From Achromobacter marplatensis (GTDB taxonomy: Bacteria; Pseudomonadota; Gammaproteobacteria; Burkholderiales; Burkholderiaceae_B): a stretch of 64,000 nucleotides of DNA. The translations under genes and the position numbers were made by a program. The DNA lies in contig NZ_NJIG01000003.1 in the NCBI RefSeq assembly GCF_002209535.1, forward strand, positions 372,001 to 436,000, read 5' to 3'. The notes below the pieces were generated by a model. That model was not told the origin of the DNA. It did not search any database and worked only from the letters and a program-made list of their open reading frames with translations. Of this stretch, positions 28,236-38,597 are shown one piece after another. The first letter of the stretch is position 1, and each line of letters begins with the position of its first letter.

Positions 28236-29027
28236 ATGAGTTTGCTCACCCGCACGACCTCCACCCGCGCCCGTCAGAACGCGCTGCCGTTGCTGGCTGC
28301 CGCCGCGGTGCTGGCCCTGGCCTTCTTTCCCGCCGGCGTCGTCGCCCAGGCCACGCTGCCGGCACTGACCACCACCCCTGGCCCCAACGGCTCCGAGACG
28401 TACTCGCTCAGCATGCAGACGCTGCTGCTGATGACCTCGCTGTCGTTCCTGCCGGCCGCGCTGCTGATGATGACCGGCTTCACCCGCATCATCATCGTGC
28501 TGGGCCTGTTGCGCAGCGCAATGGGCACGGCGATGTCGCCACCCAACCACGTGCTGATCGGGCTGGCGCTGTTTCTGACCTTCTATACGATGTCGCCGGT
28601 GTTCGACAAGATCTACGCCGACGCCTACAAGCCGCTGTCCGAGGGCTCGATCCAGTTCGAGACCGCCGTCGAACGGGCCGCGGGGCCGCTGCGTACCTTC
28701 ATGCTGCACCAGACCCGCGAGAACGACCTGTCGCTGTTCGCCAACCTGGCCAAGCAGCCGGCACTGGAAGATCCCTCCCAAGTGCCGCTGCGCATCCTGG
28801 TGCCGGCGTTCATCACCAGCGAACTGAAGACCGCGTTCCAGATCGGTTTCACCATCTTCATTCCGTTCCTGATCATCGATCTGGTGGTCGCCAGCGTGCT
28901 GATGGCGCTGGGCATGATGATGGTGCCGCCCGTCACCGTGGCGCTGCCGTTCAAGCTGATGCTGTTCGTGCTGGCCGACGGCTGGAACCTGCTCATGGGC
29001 TCGCTCGCCCAGAGCTTCTACCAATAA
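28236..29027 (+). CDS. fliP: Flagellar export gate protein FliP
   Basis: A 263-residue core component of the FliPQR export gate. A cleavable signal-like N-terminus ([20 protein letters not shown]) is followed by the family helices: [40 protein letters not shown] and the Met-rich [10 protein letters not shown] loop. The frame opens upstream inside fliO, but the ATG at 28236 gives the normal size and signal sequence. Confidence 0.97.
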   Translation: MSLLTRTTSTRARQNALPLLAAAAVLALAFFPAGVVAQATLPALTTTPGPNGSETYSLSMQTLLLMTSLSFLPAALLMMTGFTRIIIVLGLLRSAMGTAMSPPNHVLIGLALFLTFYTMSPVFDKIYADAYKPLSEGSIQFETAVERAAGPLRTFMLHQTRENDLSLFANLAKQPALEDPSQVPLRILVPAFITSELKTAFQIGFTIFIPFLIIDLVVASVLMALGMMMVPPVTVALPFKLMLFVLADGWNLLMGSLAQSFYQ

Positions 29028-29046
29028 CGCCCGGAGCAGAATCGCC

Positions 29047-29316
29047 ATGACAGCCGAAACCGTCATGACCATGGCCTACCAGGCGATGAAGATCGTCCTG
29101 GCGATGGCCGGCCCGCTGCTGCTGGTCGTGCTGGTGGTGGGTCTCGTCATCAGCATTTTCCAGGCCGCCACGCAAATCAACGAAATGACGCTGTCGTTCA
29201 TTCCGAAGCTGCTGGCGATGTGCGGCGTGCTGGTGCTGCTGGGCCCGTGGCTGATCGGCGTCATGGTCGACTACATCCGGCAATTGATCGGCCAGATCCC
29301 CATGCTGGTGTCCTGA
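29047..29316 (+). CDS. fliQ: Flagellar export gate protein FliQ
   Basis: An 89-residue two-helix export gate subunit (VMTMAYQAMKIVLAMAGP, then ALVSIFQA-type VISIFQAATQINEMTLSFIP). Size and sequence are typical. It lies 19 nt after fliP. Confidence 0.96.
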   Translation: MTAETVMTMAYQAMKIVLAMAGPLLLVVLVVGLVISIFQAATQINEMTLSFIPKLLAMCGVLVLLGPWLIGVMVDYIRQLIGQIPMLVS

Positions 29317-29351
29317 GCGGCCCACCCCGCCAGACGCCAGACGCTCCTCCC

Positions 29352-30140
29352 ATGATCGCCTTCACGCTCGAACAGCTCAACGGCTGGATCGGCCAGTTCC
29401 TCTGGCCGTTCGTGCGCATCCTGGCGCTGGTGGGCACGGCCCCCCTGTTCTCCGAATCCATCATCCCCGTCAAGGTCAAGGTCGGTCTGGCCTTTGTGCT
29501 GGCCGTCGCCGTCAGCCCGGCGCTGGACCCCATGCCGCCGATCGCGCCTGGGTCGTTCGCGGGCCTGTGGATGGTGATGCAGCAGGTGCTGATCGGCATC
29601 GCCATGGGGTTCACAATGCGGCTGGTGTTCGCCGCCGTGCAGACGGCGGGGGAGTTCGTGGGCCTGCAAATGGGTTTGTCGTTCGCGTCGTTCTTCGACC
29701 CCAGCTCCGGCGCCAACACCGCTGTGCTCTCGCGCCTGTTCAACATCGTCGCAATGCTGACCTTCCTGGCGCTGGACGGCCATCTGCTGGTCCTGGCGGC
29801 CTTGGTGCGGTCTTTCGACACACTGCCCGTGGCCATGATCCAGCTGCATCAGAACGGCTGGGGAGTGGTCGTGGAATGGGGCAAGACCGTATTCGTTTCC
29901 GGCCTGTTGCTGGCGTTGCCGCTGATCTGCGCGCTGCTGACCATCAACCTGGCGATGGGTATCCTGAACCGTGCGGCGCAGCAGCTGTCGGTGTTTTCGG
30001 TGGGCTTTCCGGTCACCCTCATCGTCGGCGTCACGATGCTGACCGTGGTGCTGCCGCATGCCGGGCCTTTTTTGGAATCGCTGTTCGAATCCGGGCTGGG
30101 CGCCATGAGCCGGGTGGTCGACGCCTTGGCGGGCCGATAG
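29352..30140 (+). CDS. fliR: Flagellar export gate protein FliR
   Basis: A 262-residue polytopic protein that completes the FliPQR gate; six helices are visible, with AETAGEFVGLQMG-like QTAGEFVGLQMGLSFASFFD in the middle. The ATG at 29352 is preferred to a 44-codon upstream extension overlapping fliQ. It ends the long fli block and is followed by a terminator shared with aer. Confidence 0.96.
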   Translation: MIAFTLEQLNGWIGQFLWPFVRILALVGTAPLFSESIIPVKVKVGLAFVLAVAVSPALDPMPPIAPGSFAGLWMVMQQVLIGIAMGFTMRLVFAAVQTAGEFVGLQMGLSFASFFDPSSGANTAVLSRLFNIVAMLTFLALDGHLLVLAALVRSFDTLPVAMIQLHQNGWGVVVEWGKTVFVSGLLLALPLICALLTINLAMGILNRAAQQLSVFSVGFPVTLIVGVTMLTVVLPHAGPFLESLFESGLGAMSRVVDALAGR

Positions 30141-30181
30141 CACCCCGGGTTCGCCAGCTTTTACCAGCACATCATGCAAAA

Positions 30182-30208
30182 CGGCCGCTTTTCAGCGGCC
30201 GCTTCTTT
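30182..30208. terminator. Bidirectional terminator between fliR and aer
   Basis: CGGCCGCT (30182-30189) pairs with AGCGGCCG (30194-30201) around TTTC and is followed by CTTCTTT. On the other strand TTTTGCAT follows the stem, so it serves both converging genes. Confidence 0.85.
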
Positions 30209-30234
30209 AGGAGGATGTTGATCGCTCGGGCAGA

Positions 30235-31830
30235 TCAGGGCTGACCGGTCAAGCGGAACACACGGATCGTTTCGCGCAGTGCGCCGGACTGGTTGCCCAG
30301 CTGTATCACTGCACCGCCCAGTTCCTGCACCAGCGCGGTGTTCTGCACCGTCATCACGTCCATCTGCGACACGGCGGAATCCACCTGTTCAATACCGCTG
30401 GACTGCTCTTGCGAGGCCTGCGAGATCTCGCCGATGATGTCCGTGACGCGATGTACGGCGGCCACGATCTCTTCCATCGTGGCGCCGGCTTGCTCGGCCT
30501 GTGCCGACCCTTCCGACACGCGGTCGACCGAATCTTCGATCAAGCCCTTGATTTCCTTGGCGGCCTGCGCGCTCTTTTGCGCCAGGCTGCGCACCTCGCC
30601 GGCGACGACCGCGAAGCCCTTGCCGGACTCGCCCGCACGCGCGGCTTCCACCGCAGCGTTCAACGCCAGGATGTTGGTCTGGAACGCGATGCCTTCGATG
30701 ATGCTGACGATGTCCGCGATCTTGCGCGAGCTGTCAGAAATGCCGTGCATGGTGTTGACCACCTGGCCCACCGCCACGCCGCCGCGGCGCGCCACGTCCA
30801 TGCTGCTGGCGGCCAATTGATTGGCCTGGCGGGCATTGTCGGCGTTCTGACGCACCGTCGAGGTCAGCTGTTCCATGCTGGCAGCGGTCTGCTGCAGCGA
30901 GGCCGCCTGCCCTTCCGTGCGACCCGCCAGTTCCTGGTTGCCACGGGCGATATGCACGGCCGCGTGCGTGGTGCCCTCGATGCCCCGGTAGACGTCCTGT
31001 GCAATGCCGATCAGGCTTTTGCGCATGACTTCCAGCGAAAACTTCAGGCTGCCCACTTCATCGTCGGAATCCGCCACGATCTGCGTGGTCAGGTTGCCGG
31101 CGGCGACCTGGCGCGCCATGTTGGCGGCATCCACCATCGGATCCAGCAGAGACCGCGACAGGCTCCAGCCCATGCCGAAAATGGCGATTACGCCCAGCGC
31201 GATAACCCCGCAGCCGAGGCTGGCGCCCAGGGTATCCATAGTGGCCCAGTTGGCATGCAGCCCGTAGGCGCCGGCGCCCGCAACGATGCCGCCGGACAGC
31301 AGCGCCTGGCGCAGCATGCGGCTGCGCACGCTGCGCTTGAAGGGAAACGCCACGAAGTCCAGTCCGCGCCGCCAGCCGGCGCGCACGGGGCGGCCGCGGT
31401 GGATGCGCACGCCGCGCGCCGTGCCTTCGCGGATGCGGGCGTACAGTTCCTCGGCCATCTCCACCTGCTCGTCCGACGGACGCACGCGCACCGACGAATA
31501 CGCGACGACTTCGCCGTTTTCGACAATCGGCGTGGCGTTGGCCAGCACCCAGTAATAGCCCCCGTCCTTGCGGCGGTTCTTGACGAGCCCCAGCCACGAT
31601 TCGCCCGATTCCAGCGTGTCCCACAGATCCGCATAGGCTTCGGACGGCATGTCGGGGTGGCGCACGATATTGTGCGGCTTGCCGATCAGTTCTTCGCGGG
31701 TGAAGCCGCTGACTTCGACGAACGCCGGGTTCGCGTAGACGATGCGGCCCTTGGTATCGGTACGCGAGATCAGGTACTGATCTTCACGCAGCTTGGTTTC
31801 CACGTCATGGACGGGTAGGTTCACGCGCAC
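30235..31830 (-). CDS. aer: Aer-type PAS-domain energy taxis receptor
   Basis: A 531-residue receptor. An N-terminal PAS domain (residues 10-110: [28 protein letters not shown]) is expected to bind FAD and sense redox state or oxygen. A hydrophobic membrane anchor follows at about 165-220, then a HAMP-like segment and a methyl-accepting signalling domain with the hairpin [20 protein letters not shown]. There is no periplasmic domain. The GTG at 31830 begins the family-typical MRVNLPV N-terminus, with GGAG 10 nt upstream. It has its own sigma-28 promoter and no C-terminal tether pentapeptide. Confidence 0.93.
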   Translation of the reverse strand: MRVNLPVHDVETKLREDQYLISRTDTKGRIVYANPAFVEVSGFTREELIGKPHNIVRHPDMPSEAYADLWDTLESGESWLGLVKNRRKDGGYYWVLANATPIVENGEVVAYSSVRVRPSDEQVEMAEELYARIREGTARGVRIHRGRPVRAGWRRGLDFVAFPFKRSVRSRMLRQALLSGGIVAGAGAYGLHANWATMDTLGASLGCGVIALGVIAIFGMGWSLSRSLLDPMVDAANMARQVAAGNLTTQIVADSDDEVGSLKFSLEVMRKSLIGIAQDVYRGIEGTTHAAVHIARGNQELAGRTEGQAASLQQTAASMEQLTSTVRQNADNARQANQLAASSMDVARRGGVAVGQVVNTMHGISDSSRKIADIVSIIEGIAFQTNILALNAAVEAARAGESGKGFAVVAGEVRSLAQKSAQAAKEIKGLIEDSVDRVSEGSAQAEQAGATMEEIVAAVHRVTDIIGEISQASQEQSSGIEQVDSAVSQMDVMTVQNTALVQELGGAVIQLGNQSGALRETIRVFRLTGQP

Positions 31831-32050
31831 AGCTAGTCTCCGGTTACTTCATAAGAGCAGCGAATGAATGGCAGCGAGCAACCGGACCTGACGCCCCGCA
31901 TCGACCTGTACCCGCCCGGTTTGTCGGGCAGGATCCGCTGCCGTCAAACACTGTTCACCGCCCATTTCAGGCGTTATTTTTGTTTACGGCCAAATTTTCG
32001 AAAACTTAACGTGCGTAGGAATCGCACGCCCCATCCCATTGCCGTTGCCC
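31831..32050 (-). promoter_or_regulatory. Upstream region of aer (5' leader)
   Basis: No gene is supported in this stretch, which with the terminator at 32051-32085 and the tail to 32153 makes a 323-bp gene-free gap. Apart from the sigma-28 promoter at 31983-32009 it holds a leader of about 145 nt with no recognised riboswitch or conserved structure. Confidence 0.5.
31983..32009 (-). promoter_or_regulatory. Sigma-28 (FliA) promoter of aer
   Basis: Read on the - strand: TTAAGTTT (32009-32002), 11 nt, GCCGTAAA (31990-31983). The spacing is exact and both boxes are close to the consensus. It points at aer with a leader of about 145 nt. Confidence 0.78.
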
Positions 32051-32085
32051 AACAAGAAACACGGCCGCGCTCAGGCGCGGCCGTG
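32051..32085 (-). terminator. Intrinsic terminator after the first transmembrane receptor gene
   Basis: CACGGCCGCGC and GCGCGGCCGTG form an 11-bp stem around a four-base loop (32060-32085). On the - strand TTTCTTGTT follows. It ends the receptor gene whose stop is at 32154 and insulates aer. Confidence 0.88.
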
Positions 32086-32153
32086 GTCATGCCCGCGGTA
32101 GCCGCCCAACCTGCCGCGCCCATCGCGCGGCCGGTTCGGGCACCACCGACACG

Positions 32154-33884
32154 TCAGCCTTGCGTCAACGTCGGTGCGGCATAGCCGCCCAGTTGATGCG
32201 CGGGCACTTCAATCACTTCACCGGCATTGATCTTGAACACCGCGACGGCTTCGGCCAGGCGGTGAGCCTGATCTTGCAGCGAACCTGCGGCAGCGGCCGC
32301 TTCTTCCACCAGGGCCGCGTTCTGCTGCGTCACCTCGTCCATCTGCGACACGGCGCGGTTGACCTGGTCGATACCGCTGGATTGTTCTTCGGAAGCTGCG
32401 GAGATCTCGCCCATGATGTCCGTCACGCGCTTGACCGAGGCCACGATCTCTTGCATGGTCGCGCCCGCGCGCTCCACCTGCTGCGAACCCGCGCCCACCT
32501 TGGTGACCGAATCCTCGATCAGGCCCTTGATTTCCTTGGCCGCCTGGGCGCTGCGCTGCGCCAACGAGCGCACTTCGCCCGCCACCACCGCAAAGCCCTT
32601 GCCCTGCTCGCCCGCACGTGCAGCTTCCACTGCGGCGTTCAACGCCAGGATGTTGGTCTGGAACGCAATGCCGTCGATGACGGAGACGATTTCGGAGATC
32701 TTGCGCGAGCTGGCGGAAATGCCCTGCATCGTGCTGACCACTTCAGACACCGCCGAACCGCCGCGCTCGGCCACGTCCGAGGCGCTCGCCGCCAGCTGAT
32801 TCGCCTGGCGCGCGTTGTCGGCGTTCTGCTTCACCGTGGAGGCCAGTTCCTCCATCGAGGCTGCGGTCTCTTCAAGGGACGCGGCCTGTTCTTCCGTCCG
32901 GCTGGACAGGTCCGTGTTGCCGGCGGCGATTTCCCGCGAGCCCACCGTGATCTCGTCCACGCCGCGGCGCACCGTCGCCACCGTGCGGGTCAGGCTTTCC
33001 TGCATGCGCTTGACCGCCGCCATCAACTGGCCGATTTCGTTGTGCGAACGGACTTCAACGCGGCTGGTCAGGTCGCCAGCGGCGATCTTGTCGAAATGCT
33101 GGCCGGCTTCGACCAGCGGGCGCACAACCAGGCGGCCAAACAAGATGCGGCAGAACACCATCAGCACCAGCGCCAGGCCGACTGCGATGCCCACGGCCAC
33201 CATGGCGCGGTTGAAGTTCGCCTCGGCCTGGTCGATCGTGGCCTGTTGCTGATCGCCGATGTACTTGCCGAAATCGTTCAGCGCCTCGATGAAGGCGGCG
33301 CTGCGCGGCGTGCCGTATTCGTTGTTCACCATGTAGAACGTCGAATAGTCTTCGCTGCGCAGGGCCTCCACCATAGTGTCCACGCCGTCGTCGATGTACG
33401 AGCGATAGCGGCGGACCAGGTTCATCGACAGCTGGCGGCCCGTGTCGTCCTGCAGCATGTTCTTCTGGAAGTCCGCGAAGCGGGCGCGCACGCCCGTCAG
33501 CAGGTCAGTCGCGCCCTTCAGGGCCGCAGCCGCGTCGCGGGCGGAGTTCTCGCCGCTGCCCCAGCCGGATTCCTGAAGGTGGCGCGCCGCCACCATCAGG
33601 CTCACGCGGGCGCGCAGCATGTCGCTGTTGATCACTTCAACCTGCTTGGCGCGCTCGGTCAGTGCGTTGACTTCGCGGATGGATTCGTAATTGTGCTGCA
33701 GGAAAAACGCAGCCAGGCCGCCTACCGCCGCGATCAAGATCGCGAAGAACGCCATGACCCACAGCAGCATCGTACCGACGCGGGCATCGCGCAACCGGAG
33801 CTTGCGCTTCACCTTGGGCGCGCGCGCGGCCTTTTTCTTGCCGCCTTTGCCGGCCTTCGCGCCGGATTCGAGACTCGCTTCCAT
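32154..33884 (-). CDS. Methyl-accepting chemotaxis protein with 4HB-type periplasmic region
   Basis: A 576-residue transmembrane receptor. A lysine-rich cytoplasmic start (residues 1-35) is unusual in length. TM1 is about 36-62; a helical periplasmic region of about 165 residues without a recognisable ligand motif follows; TM2 is about 227-247, HAMP about 248-300, and the signalling domain about 310-560 with [20 protein letters not shown]. It ends APTLTQG, without a CheR/CheB tether. The ATG at 33884 is chosen; the frame opens 16 codons earlier. The signalling half is nearly identical to that of the next two receptors. Confidence 0.92.
   Translation of the reverse strand: MEASLESGAKAGKGGKKKAARAPKVKRKLRLRDARVGTMLLWVMAFFAILIAAVGGLAAFFLQHNYESIREVNALTERAKQVEVINSDMLRARVSLMVAARHLQESGWGSGENSARDAAAALKGATDLLTGVRARFADFQKNMLQDDTGRQLSMNLVRRYRSYIDDGVDTMVEALRSEDYSTFYMVNNEYGTPRSAAFIEALNDFGKYIGDQQQATIDQAEANFNRAMVAVGIAVGLALVLMVFCRILFGRLVVRPLVEAGQHFDKIAAGDLTSRVEVRSHNEIGQLMAAVKRMQESLTRTVATVRRGVDEITVGSREIAAGNTDLSSRTEEQAASLEETAASMEELASTVKQNADNARQANQLAASASDVAERGGSAVSEVVSTMQGISASSRKISEIVSVIDGIAFQTNILALNAAVEAARAGEQGKGFAVVAGEVRSLAQRSAQAAKEIKGLIEDSVTKVGAGSQQVERAGATMQEIVASVKRVTDIMGEISAASEEQSSGIDQVNRAVSQMDEVTQQNAALVEEAAAAAGSLQDQAHRLAEAVAVFKINAGEVIEVPAHQLGGYAAPTLTQG
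32203..33040 (-). repeat. 840-bp chemoreceptor signalling-domain repeat, copy 1 of 4
   Basis: The stretch coding for the HAMP end through the signalling domain recurs in the same orientation at about 34821-35660, 36889-37728 and 62226-63066. The four copies are almost the same at the DNA level, with mainly third-position changes, while the sensor halves are unrelated. Confidence 0.85.
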
Positions 33885-34025
33885 ATTTTTTCCCCATCCC
33901 TCAGGAACTGCTCTGACCAAATGAAAAACCACCCTGCCGACACGCCCTGTTACATGGGGTGTACATTCAGGGCGACGGTCATTGCGGCTGGCGCCGCAAT
34001 GCTCTCTGCCGAACTACAACAAGAC
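33885..34025 (-). other. Spacer between the lipoprotein and receptor genes, with a stem-loop
   Basis: CATTGCGG (33980-33987) and CCGCAATG (33994-34001) form an 8-bp stem just after the lipoprotein stop codon. No T-run follows, so termination is uncertain. No sigma-28 promoter was found for the receptor gene. Confidence 0.4.
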
Positions 34026-34496
34026 TTATTTGCTCGCAGGCGCCAACCCGGCCGGTTCGCCCGGGCCGGGTATGTAGATGGTTTGCACCTCGGGCTCGGC
34101 CAAGGGCGCCGGCGGCCAGGCCTGATTCAACTCAGGCGCGGGTGCCGGCCCCAACAACTTCTGGCGTTCCCAAGGTTCCAGCAGAATATTGGTGCTGTCG
34201 ACCAGCCGCATCAAACGGCCGTCCGGGCCGAACTGCAGCAGGGCTTCCTTGCGGCTGTACAGGCCGTCGGCGACAAACGTGATCTTGAAGGACCAGAGGG
34301 CCAGAAGCGTGCCGTCGGTCTGCTTGTATAACTTGTCCGGCGGCGCGGTCAGCGCCCGCGAGGCTTCTTCCAGCGTCGTCTGACCCGGCGTCAGGGTCGA
34401 CAACTTGCCCGGGTCGAAGTTATGACCAGTCGCCGCGCAGCCGGCCAGCAGTACCGCGATGGCGGCAGTCGCCAGAAGTTGTATATAGCCTCGCAT
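34026..34496 (-). CDS. Small outer-membrane-type lipoprotein, possibly BamE-like
   Basis: A 156-residue lipoprotein: signal sequence with lipobox LLAGC (Cys20). The rest shows a pattern loosely like the SmpA/BamE fold: LTPGQTTLEEASRALTAPPDKLY, then an aromatic strand ALWSFKITF and FGPDGRLMRLVD. The last 40 residues are Pro-rich. It is not a known chemotaxis gene although it sits between two receptor genes. The BamE likeness is an inference from pattern only. Confidence 0.7.
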   Translation of the reverse strand: MRGYIQLLATAAIAVLLAGCAATGHNFDPGKLSTLTPGQTTLEEASRALTAPPDKLYKQTDGTLLALWSFKITFVADGLYSRKEALLQFGPDGRLMRLVDSTNILLEPWERQKLLGPAPAPELNQAWPPAPLAEPEVQTIYIPGPGEPAGLAPASK

Positions 34497-34525
34497 ACCT
34501 TACCCATTCACCGGCAACGCCGGTA

Positions 34526-36394
34526 TCAGAAAGATTCCCAATCGTCGTCCGACGGCGCCTGGCGGCGGCTTGCGGCCGGCGCCGGCTTGGCGTCGTTGGC
34601 AGCCGTTGCCGCGCGCGGCGCAGGACGGCGCAGCGGACGCGCCGCCGTGGCACCCTCGGCGGCTGCCGCCGGCTTGGCGCGCGCCGCATGCGTCAGGCGT
34701 GCGGCAGGCGCCGGTTTGGCGGATGCCTCGACGGCCGGCGCTTCGGGTGCCTCCGTGGCAGGCGCCGACACGCGAGCGGCGACGCGCGGAGCGGGCCGCT
34801 GCTGCGCCAGTTGGCGGGCCGGCACTTCAATCACTTCACCCGCATTGATCTTGAACACGGCCACGGCCTGCGCCAGACGCTCGGCCTGATCCTGCAGGGA
34901 GCCCGCGGCAGCAGCTGCCTCTTCCACCAGGGCCGCGTTCTGCTGCGTCACTTCGTCCATCTGCGACACGGCGCGGTTGACCTGGTCGATGCCGCTGGAC
35001 TGCTCGTCGGACGCCGCCGAGATCTCGCCCATGATGTCCGTCACGCGCTTGACCGAGGCCACGATCTCTTGCATCGTCGCGCCGGCGCGTTCCACTTGCT
35101 GCGAGCCCGCGCCCACCTTCGTGACGGAGTCTTCAATCAGGCCCTTGATTTCCTTGGCCGCCTGGGCGCTGCGCTGCGCCAGCGAGCGCACTTCGCCCGC
35201 CACCACCGCAAAACCCTTGCCCTGCTCGCCCGCACGTGCAGCTTCCACTGCGGCGTTCAACGCCAGGATGTTGGTCTGGAATGCAATGCCGTCGATGACG
35301 GAGACGATTTCGGAGATCTTGCGCGAGCTGGCGGAAATGCCCTGCATCGTGCTGACCACTTCAGACACCGCCGAACCGCCGCGCTCGGCCACGTCCGACG
35401 CGCTGGCTGCCAATTGGTTCGCCTGGCGTGCGTTGTCCGCGTTCTGCTTCACCGTGGAGGCAAGTTGCTCCATCGAAGCCGCCGTCTCTTCAAGCGACGC
35501 CGCTTGCTGTTCGGTACGGCTGGACAGGTCCGTGTTGCCCGCGGAAATCTCGCGCGAGCCCACGTTGATCTCGTCCACGCCGCGGCGCACCGTCGACACC
35601 GTGCGCGCCAGGCTTTCCTGCATGCGTTTGACCGCCGCCATCAACTGGCCGATCTCGTTGGACGAATTGACATCGACCCGCACCGTCAGATCACCGCCAG
35701 CGATCTTGTCGAAGCTGTCGCTGACCGTGCGCAACGGACGCAGGATCACGCGGTTCATGAACAGGAACGCGCCCAGCGACACCACCAGGATCAGCGCGGC
35801 CAGCGCAAGATACACAAAGGCCATCGTCGAAGTCTGGCTGCGCGCGGACAGGACCTGCTGTTCGCTGAAGGCGTTGATGTCATTGGCGAATTCGGTCAAC
35901 TGCTTGGAGAACGCGCCGCTGGCCGCGCCCGCCTTGGTGTTCTTCAAAGACAGATACGCGGCCGAATCACCCTTGTCCAGCGCGCCCATCATGGACTGCA
36001 ACGCTTCGGAGAAGGTATTGAACGACGTCAGCAGGTCGCCCTCGGCGGCCTTGCCAAGCGCCGTCACCTTGGGAATCGCCTTGAAGCTTTCCATCTTCTT
36101 CTTGGCGTCGGCGATCAATTGCTGCACCGTCCGCGAGTTTTCAGCCGCGCCGTTGGCGTCGCCCGCCGCGCGCTGCGCCGCGGTGATGTCGGCGCGTATG
36201 GTCGCGCGCAGCATCTGCGTGTAGGCGTCCTTGATCAGGTTGCTTTGCTGGACGCTCAAAGAGTCCAGGGCGTTGATCGTGTCGGCGCTGGAACGCATGC
36301 TGTTCCAGCCCAGGGCAATGGCAACCAGTGCGGCCAGGGCAACTGCCAACTGAGCGAGCATCAAGCCCGTGCGCACCTTCAGATTGCTGAACAT
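34526..36394 (-). CDS. Methyl-accepting chemotaxis protein with C-terminal DWESF tether
   Basis: A 622-residue receptor: short N-terminus, TM1 near residues 8-28, helical periplasmic domain to about 190, TM2 near 191-213, HAMP, and the signalling domain ([19 protein letters not shown]). A Pro/Ala-rich linker of about 85 residues leads to the last residues DDDWESF. The final pentapeptide resembles the NWETF tail of E. coli Tar/Tsr that docks CheR and CheB. The ATG at 36394 begins the usual [10 protein letters not shown]; a 15-codon upstream extension is possible. A small hairpin (34510-34524) follows the stop. Confidence 0.92.
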   Translation of the reverse strand: MFSNLKVRTGLMLAQLAVALAALVAIALGWNSMRSSADTINALDSLSVQQSNLIKDAYTQMLRATIRADITAAQRAAGDANGAAENSRTVQQLIADAKKKMESFKAIPKVTALGKAAEGDLLTSFNTFSEALQSMMGALDKGDSAAYLSLKNTKAGAASGAFSKQLTEFANDINAFSEQQVLSARSQTSTMAFVYLALAALILVVSLGAFLFMNRVILRPLRTVSDSFDKIAGGDLTVRVDVNSSNEIGQLMAAVKRMQESLARTVSTVRRGVDEINVGSREISAGNTDLSSRTEQQAASLEETAASMEQLASTVKQNADNARQANQLAASASDVAERGGSAVSEVVSTMQGISASSRKISEIVSVIDGIAFQTNILALNAAVEAARAGEQGKGFAVVAGEVRSLAQRSAQAAKEIKGLIEDSVTKVGAGSQQVERAGATMQEIVASVKRVTDIMGEISAASDEQSSGIDQVNRAVSQMDEVTQQNAALVEEAAAAAGSLQDQAERLAQAVAVFKINAGEVIEVPARQLAQQRPAPRVAARVSAPATEAPEAPAVEASAKPAPAARLTHAARAKPAAAAEGATAARPLRRPAPRAATAANDAKPAPAASRRQAPSDDDWESF

Positions 36395-36503
36395 TTTCCG
36401 ATAGTTCCGGTAGTCGTCCCGGCGGCGCGCTGTGGCCACCGGACCGTAAAGGGGGGTAATGCGTGTGCTACTGCCTGTTCAATGCACTGAGCGGGTCGAC
36501 CCG

Positions 36504-38456
36504 TCAGAAGGACTCCCAATCATCATCCGCGGGTGGAGGCCTGCGGCTGGCGGCGGACGCCGCTGGCGCGGCATCCGTGGCGCTGTCCGCGCGAGTGGCC
36601 GGGCGGCGCAAGGGACGCGCCACCGTGGCGGCCGAGGCCGCGGGTTTGGGACGGGCCACTTGTGTCTTGCGAGGCGCGGGCTTTGGAGCCTGCGCTTCGC
36701 CCGCATCGGCTTCAGCTTCAGCCTGTGGGGCCTGAGGCGCCTGCGAAACAGTTTGTGCAGCGTTCTGCGCGGGCGCCGCGGCCGGTTTGGCCAAGCGGGC
36801 TGCAGGTGCCGCCGGTCGGGACGTCGGAGCCTGCGCGCGCGGTGCCGGCATACGCGGCGCATCCGGCTGTTGTGCCAACCGATGCGCCGGCACTTCAATC
36901 ACTTCGCCCGCGTTGATCTTGAATACCGCAACCGCTTCGGCCAGACGCTGGGCTTGTTCCTGCAGCGAGCCTGCGGCAGCGGCCGCTTCTTCCACCAAGG
37001 CAGCGTTCTGCTGCGTTACCTCGTCCATCTGCGACACGGCACGGTTGACCTGGTCGATGCCACTGGACTGCTCTTCGGACGCCGCCGAGATCTCGCCCAT
37101 GATGTCCGTCACGCGCTTGACCGAGGACACGATCTCTTGCATCGTCGCGCCTGCGCGCTCCACCTGCTGCGAACCCGCGCCCACCTTGGTGACCGAGTCT
37201 TCGATCAGGCCCTTGATTTCCTTGGCCGCCTGGGCGCTACGCTGTGCCAACGAGCGTACTTCGCCTGCCACCACCGCAAAACCCTTGCCTTGTTCGCCCG
37301 CACGCGCGGCTTCCACCGCGGCGTTCAGGGCCAGGATGTTGGTCTGGAACGCAATGCCGTCGATGACGGACACGATTTCGGAGATCTTGCGCGAGCTGGC
37401 GGAAATACCCTGCATCGTGTTGACCACTTCAGCCACCGCCGAACCGCCGCGCTCGGCCACGTGCGAGGCGCTTGCCGCCAGCTGGTTCGCCTGGCGCGCG
37501 TTGTCCGCATTCTGCTTCACTGTGGAAGCCAATTGCTCCATCGAGGCGGCCGTCTCTTCAAGCGACGCTGCCTGCTGTTCGGTACGGCTGGACAGGTCCG
37601 TGTTGCCTGCGGAAATCTCGCGCGAGCCCACATTGATCTCGTCCACGCCACGACGCACCATCGCCACCGTGCGCGTCAGGCTTTCCTGCATGCGTTTGAT
37701 GGCGCCGAACAATTGTCCGATCTCGTTGGTGCTGCGCACTTCGATCCGGCCGGTGAAGTCGCCGCCCGCGATCTTGTCGAAGTGGTCTCCCGCCTGATGC
37801 AGCGGACGCAGGACGGTGCGGTTGATGAACACCCAGCAACCCAGGGCCAGGACCAGCGCGATCGCCAGCAACGCGATGGTCACAGTGCGCGAGATGTTGT
37901 GGTCGACTTCAGCCTGAACCACCAGTTCGTCGGTACGCTTGTCCAGGAACTCCAATACTGCATTCACGGCTTCGCGGAAGGCCGTGTTGGCGGCGCTGCC
38001 CGCATCATTCAGATCCAGGTAGTCCTGCACTGCCATCTTGGACAGTGCTGCGGCTTGGCGTTTGTAAACGTCATCGAACTGCTTGTAGGCCGCTTCAAGC
38101 TTGGCCATCAGCGCCTCGGAACCGTCCATGCGCGGCGCCTTGCGGAACTCATCGAGCCACTTGGCGCCTTCCTGCATGAGGACGTCGGCGCGCTTGGTCT
38201 GGTCATTGGCCTGTTCGGTCTTGCCTTGCTGCATGTCCATCAGCGAGGTCGCCAACAGCAACCGGCCACGTAGCAAGGCGGCGTTGGCGCGGTTGAGCTG
38301 CGTACCCTGATTGGAATAGGCGTCGTTGACCTGCTCCAGCTTATTGTTGCTGGAATTCAACCCCATCCAGGCCACGCCATTGGATATGAACATGGCGCCC
38401 GTGAAGAGCAACAGCACCAGAACGATACAGGTGCGAACTTTCAAATTGACAAGCAT
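36504..38456 (-). CDS. Methyl-accepting chemotaxis protein with long linker and DWESF tether
   Basis: A 650-residue receptor. TM1 is near residues 9-31 (VLVLLLFTGAMFISNGVAW), then a helical periplasmic domain, TM2 near 193-213, HAMP, and the shared signalling domain. About 120 Pro/Ala-rich residues then end in DDDWESF, the same tether as the neighbouring receptor. One residue in the otherwise shared core differs (ASHVAERG for ASDVAERG). The ATG at 38456 gives the family N-terminus; the frame is open 33 codons further. It lies 109 nt before the next receptor and may be co-transcribed with it. Confidence 0.92.
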   Translation of the reverse strand: MLVNLKVRTCIVLVLLLFTGAMFISNGVAWMGLNSSNNKLEQVNDAYSNQGTQLNRANAALLRGRLLLATSLMDMQQGKTEQANDQTKRADVLMQEGAKWLDEFRKAPRMDGSEALMAKLEAAYKQFDDVYKRQAAALSKMAVQDYLDLNDAGSAANTAFREAVNAVLEFLDKRTDELVVQAEVDHNISRTVTIALLAIALVLALGCWVFINRTVLRPLHQAGDHFDKIAGGDFTGRIEVRSTNEIGQLFGAIKRMQESLTRTVAMVRRGVDEINVGSREISAGNTDLSSRTEQQAASLEETAASMEQLASTVKQNADNARQANQLAASASHVAERGGSAVAEVVNTMQGISASSRKISEIVSVIDGIAFQTNILALNAAVEAARAGEQGKGFAVVAGEVRSLAQRSAQAAKEIKGLIEDSVTKVGAGSQQVERAGATMQEIVSSVKRVTDIMGEISAASEEQSSGIDQVNRAVSQMDEVTQQNAALVEEAAAAAGSLQEQAQRLAEAVAVFKINAGEVIEVPAHRLAQQPDAPRMPAPRAQAPTSRPAAPAARLAKPAAAPAQNAAQTVSQAPQAPQAEAEADAGEAQAPKPAPRKTQVARPKPAASAATVARPLRRPATRADSATDAAPAASAASRRPPPADDDWESF

Positions 38457-38512
38457 GAAATATCCGAGCGTTAAGCAACGTGAAACGACACTACCTACCC
38501 TGCACGCAACCA

Positions 38513-38577
38513 CGGACGCCCCGGCCTTTGGCCAGAAGCGTCCGTAAGGGCGCAAATCTCCGCACGCGATCCGTGCG
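38513..38577. terminator. Two stem-loops between flgL and the receptor gene
   Basis: CGCACG (38561-38566) pairs with CGTGCG (38572-38577), and CTTTTT follows on the + strand. CGGACGC (38513-38519) pairs with GCGTCCG (38538-38544), enclosing a GGCC-TTT-GGCC hairpin. They lie after the flgL stop in its direction of transcription, but the T-run is on the opposite strand, so termination of flgKL here is likely but not clean. Confidence 0.5.
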
Positions 38578-38597
38578 CTTTTTGGGGTCCCGCCGCG

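Noticed and set aside
34688-36490. 600-codon + strand frame over the second receptor gene, and similar frames over the other receptors
   Set aside because: Repetitive His/Arg/Leu-rich sequence mirroring the receptor repeats. These frames arise because GC-rich codons leave few stops on the opposite strand.
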